This document shows positions 5,823-6,330 of a stretch of 6,330 bases of DNA, in pieces. Source of the DNA: Oceanococcus sp041619315 (GTDB taxonomy: Bacteria; Pseudomonadota; Gammaproteobacteria; Nevskiales; Oceanococcaceae); the NCBI GenBank assembly GCA_041619315.1, contig JBFKEC010000195.1, positions 1 to 6,330 of the forward strand, written 5' to 3'. The translations under genes were made by a program, and so were the position numbers. Numbering within the stretch: position 1 is the stretch's first letter; every line of letters begins with the position of its first letter. A model generated the notes under the pieces. That model did no database searches. It saw only the letters and a program-made list of their open reading frames with translations, and was not told the DNA's origin.

Positions 5823-6330
5823 CGTTTGACGAACAGCATCACTTCGTCACGAAGACGTTGCCACAATGAACCCAGCGGCATGGCTTGCAGCGCAACCAGC
5901 GGAACGCTGCCCAGGGTGCCGTCATCCAGCGTGATATTCAGTGCGCCGAGCTGCTGGCCGGCAGTGACCGGTGCGATCAGGCGCTGGTTCAGCTGAGGCT
6001 TCAGGCTGATGTCATCGGCGCGGCCGCGCGGCACGGTGACATAAGTGGTTTTGACCGGGCCCAGTTGGACGTTTTCGGCGCTGGATTTCCAGATTTTGGC
6101 CGTCGCAACGGCTTCGCCCTGAGTGGCAACTTGTGCACTTTCGAAAAAGCGGAAGCCGTAGTTGAGCAGGGACTCACTGGCTTGCTCACGGGCACGCATG
6201 CTGGGGGTGCCAAGGACCACCGAGATCAGCCGCATGCCATCGCGTTCAGCGGATGACGCCAGACAATATCCGGCCGCTTTGGTGTAGCCGGTTTTGACCC
6301 CGTCAACCGAATCGTCACGCCACAGCAGGC
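5819..6330 (-). CDS. dacA: DacA-type D-alanyl-D-alanine carboxypeptidase (PBP5/6), C-terminal part
   Basis: This low-molecular-weight penicillin-binding protein removes the terminal D-Ala from peptidoglycan pentapeptides in the periplasm. The window holds the last 169 residues; the SxxK and SxN motifs and signal peptide lie beyond the right edge. The first complete codon is at 6328. The third active-site motif KTG is at 6287-6295 within DGVKTGYTKAAGY, matching DGIKTGHTDKAGY of E. coli PBP5. The start of the next block, MRLISVVLG, also matches. The rest is the C-terminal beta-domain, including VTVPRGR. The last residues, LWQRLRDEVMLFVKR, form an amphipathic helix that anchors such enzymes to the inner membrane. 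The stop overlaps the ybeD start by 4 nt. Family members dacA, dacC and dacD are hard to separate by the C-terminus alone, but the ybeD-lipB context favours dacA. Confidence 0.95.
   Translation of the reverse strand, partial: LLWRDDSVDGVKTGYTKAAGYCLASSAERDGMRLISVVLGTPSMRAREQASESLLNYGFRFFESAQVATQGEAVATAKIWKSSAENVQLGPVKTTYVTVPRGRADDISLKPQLNQRLIAPVTAGQQLGALNITLDDGTLGSVPLVALQAMPLGSLWQRLRDEVMLFVKR

Noticed and set aside
5885..6256. A 123-codon open frame on the + strand opposite dacA.
   Set aside because: It is antisense to a clear PBP5/6 C-terminal domain with the KTG motif and has no recognisable features of its own.

Overview
The window is moderately GC-rich bacterial DNA that is densely packed with genes. 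Everything in it points to a Gram-negative gammaproteobacterium: a TonB-dependent outer-membrane receptor, the dacA-ybeD-lipB gene order typical of that class, and two parts of the Mla outer-membrane lipid-asymmetry system (MlaA and MlaC). I cannot name the genus from sequence alone. No mobile element, CRISPR array, RNA gene or broken gene was seen.

Layout. Bases 2-1756 (+ strand) are the C-terminal 584 residues of a TonB-dependent receptor whose plug and start lie left of the window. A strong intrinsic terminator (1773-1804) follows it and sits between two convergent transcription units. The rest of the window is on the - strand. Reading from the right edge it runs dacA (3' part), ybeD, lipB, mlaC, mlaA, an exported alpha/beta hydrolase and a TetR-family regulator resembling FabR. 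dacA/ybeD overlap by 4 nt and ybeD/lipB are 10 nt apart. lipB/mlaC are 5 nt apart, mlaC/mlaA are 57 nt apart, and mlaA/hydrolase overlap by 1 nt. The regulator starts 65 nt after the hydrolase stop. The first six genes therefore look like one operon, and the regulator could be its last gene or have its own promoter.

How the genes fit together. DacA trims peptidoglycan, YbeD is a small conserved protein, and LipB starts protein lipoylation. In many gammaproteobacteria lipA follows lipB. Here that place is taken by mlaC and mlaA, without the mlaFEDB transporter genes, and then by a signal-bearing serine hydrolase that is translationally coupled to mlaA. A FabR-like regulator of fatty-acid composition closes the run. 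The shared theme is the cell envelope and its lipids. The most interesting idea, which is an inference, is that the hydrolase acts on lipids handled by MlaA/MlaC and that the neighbouring regulator links this to fatty-acid status.
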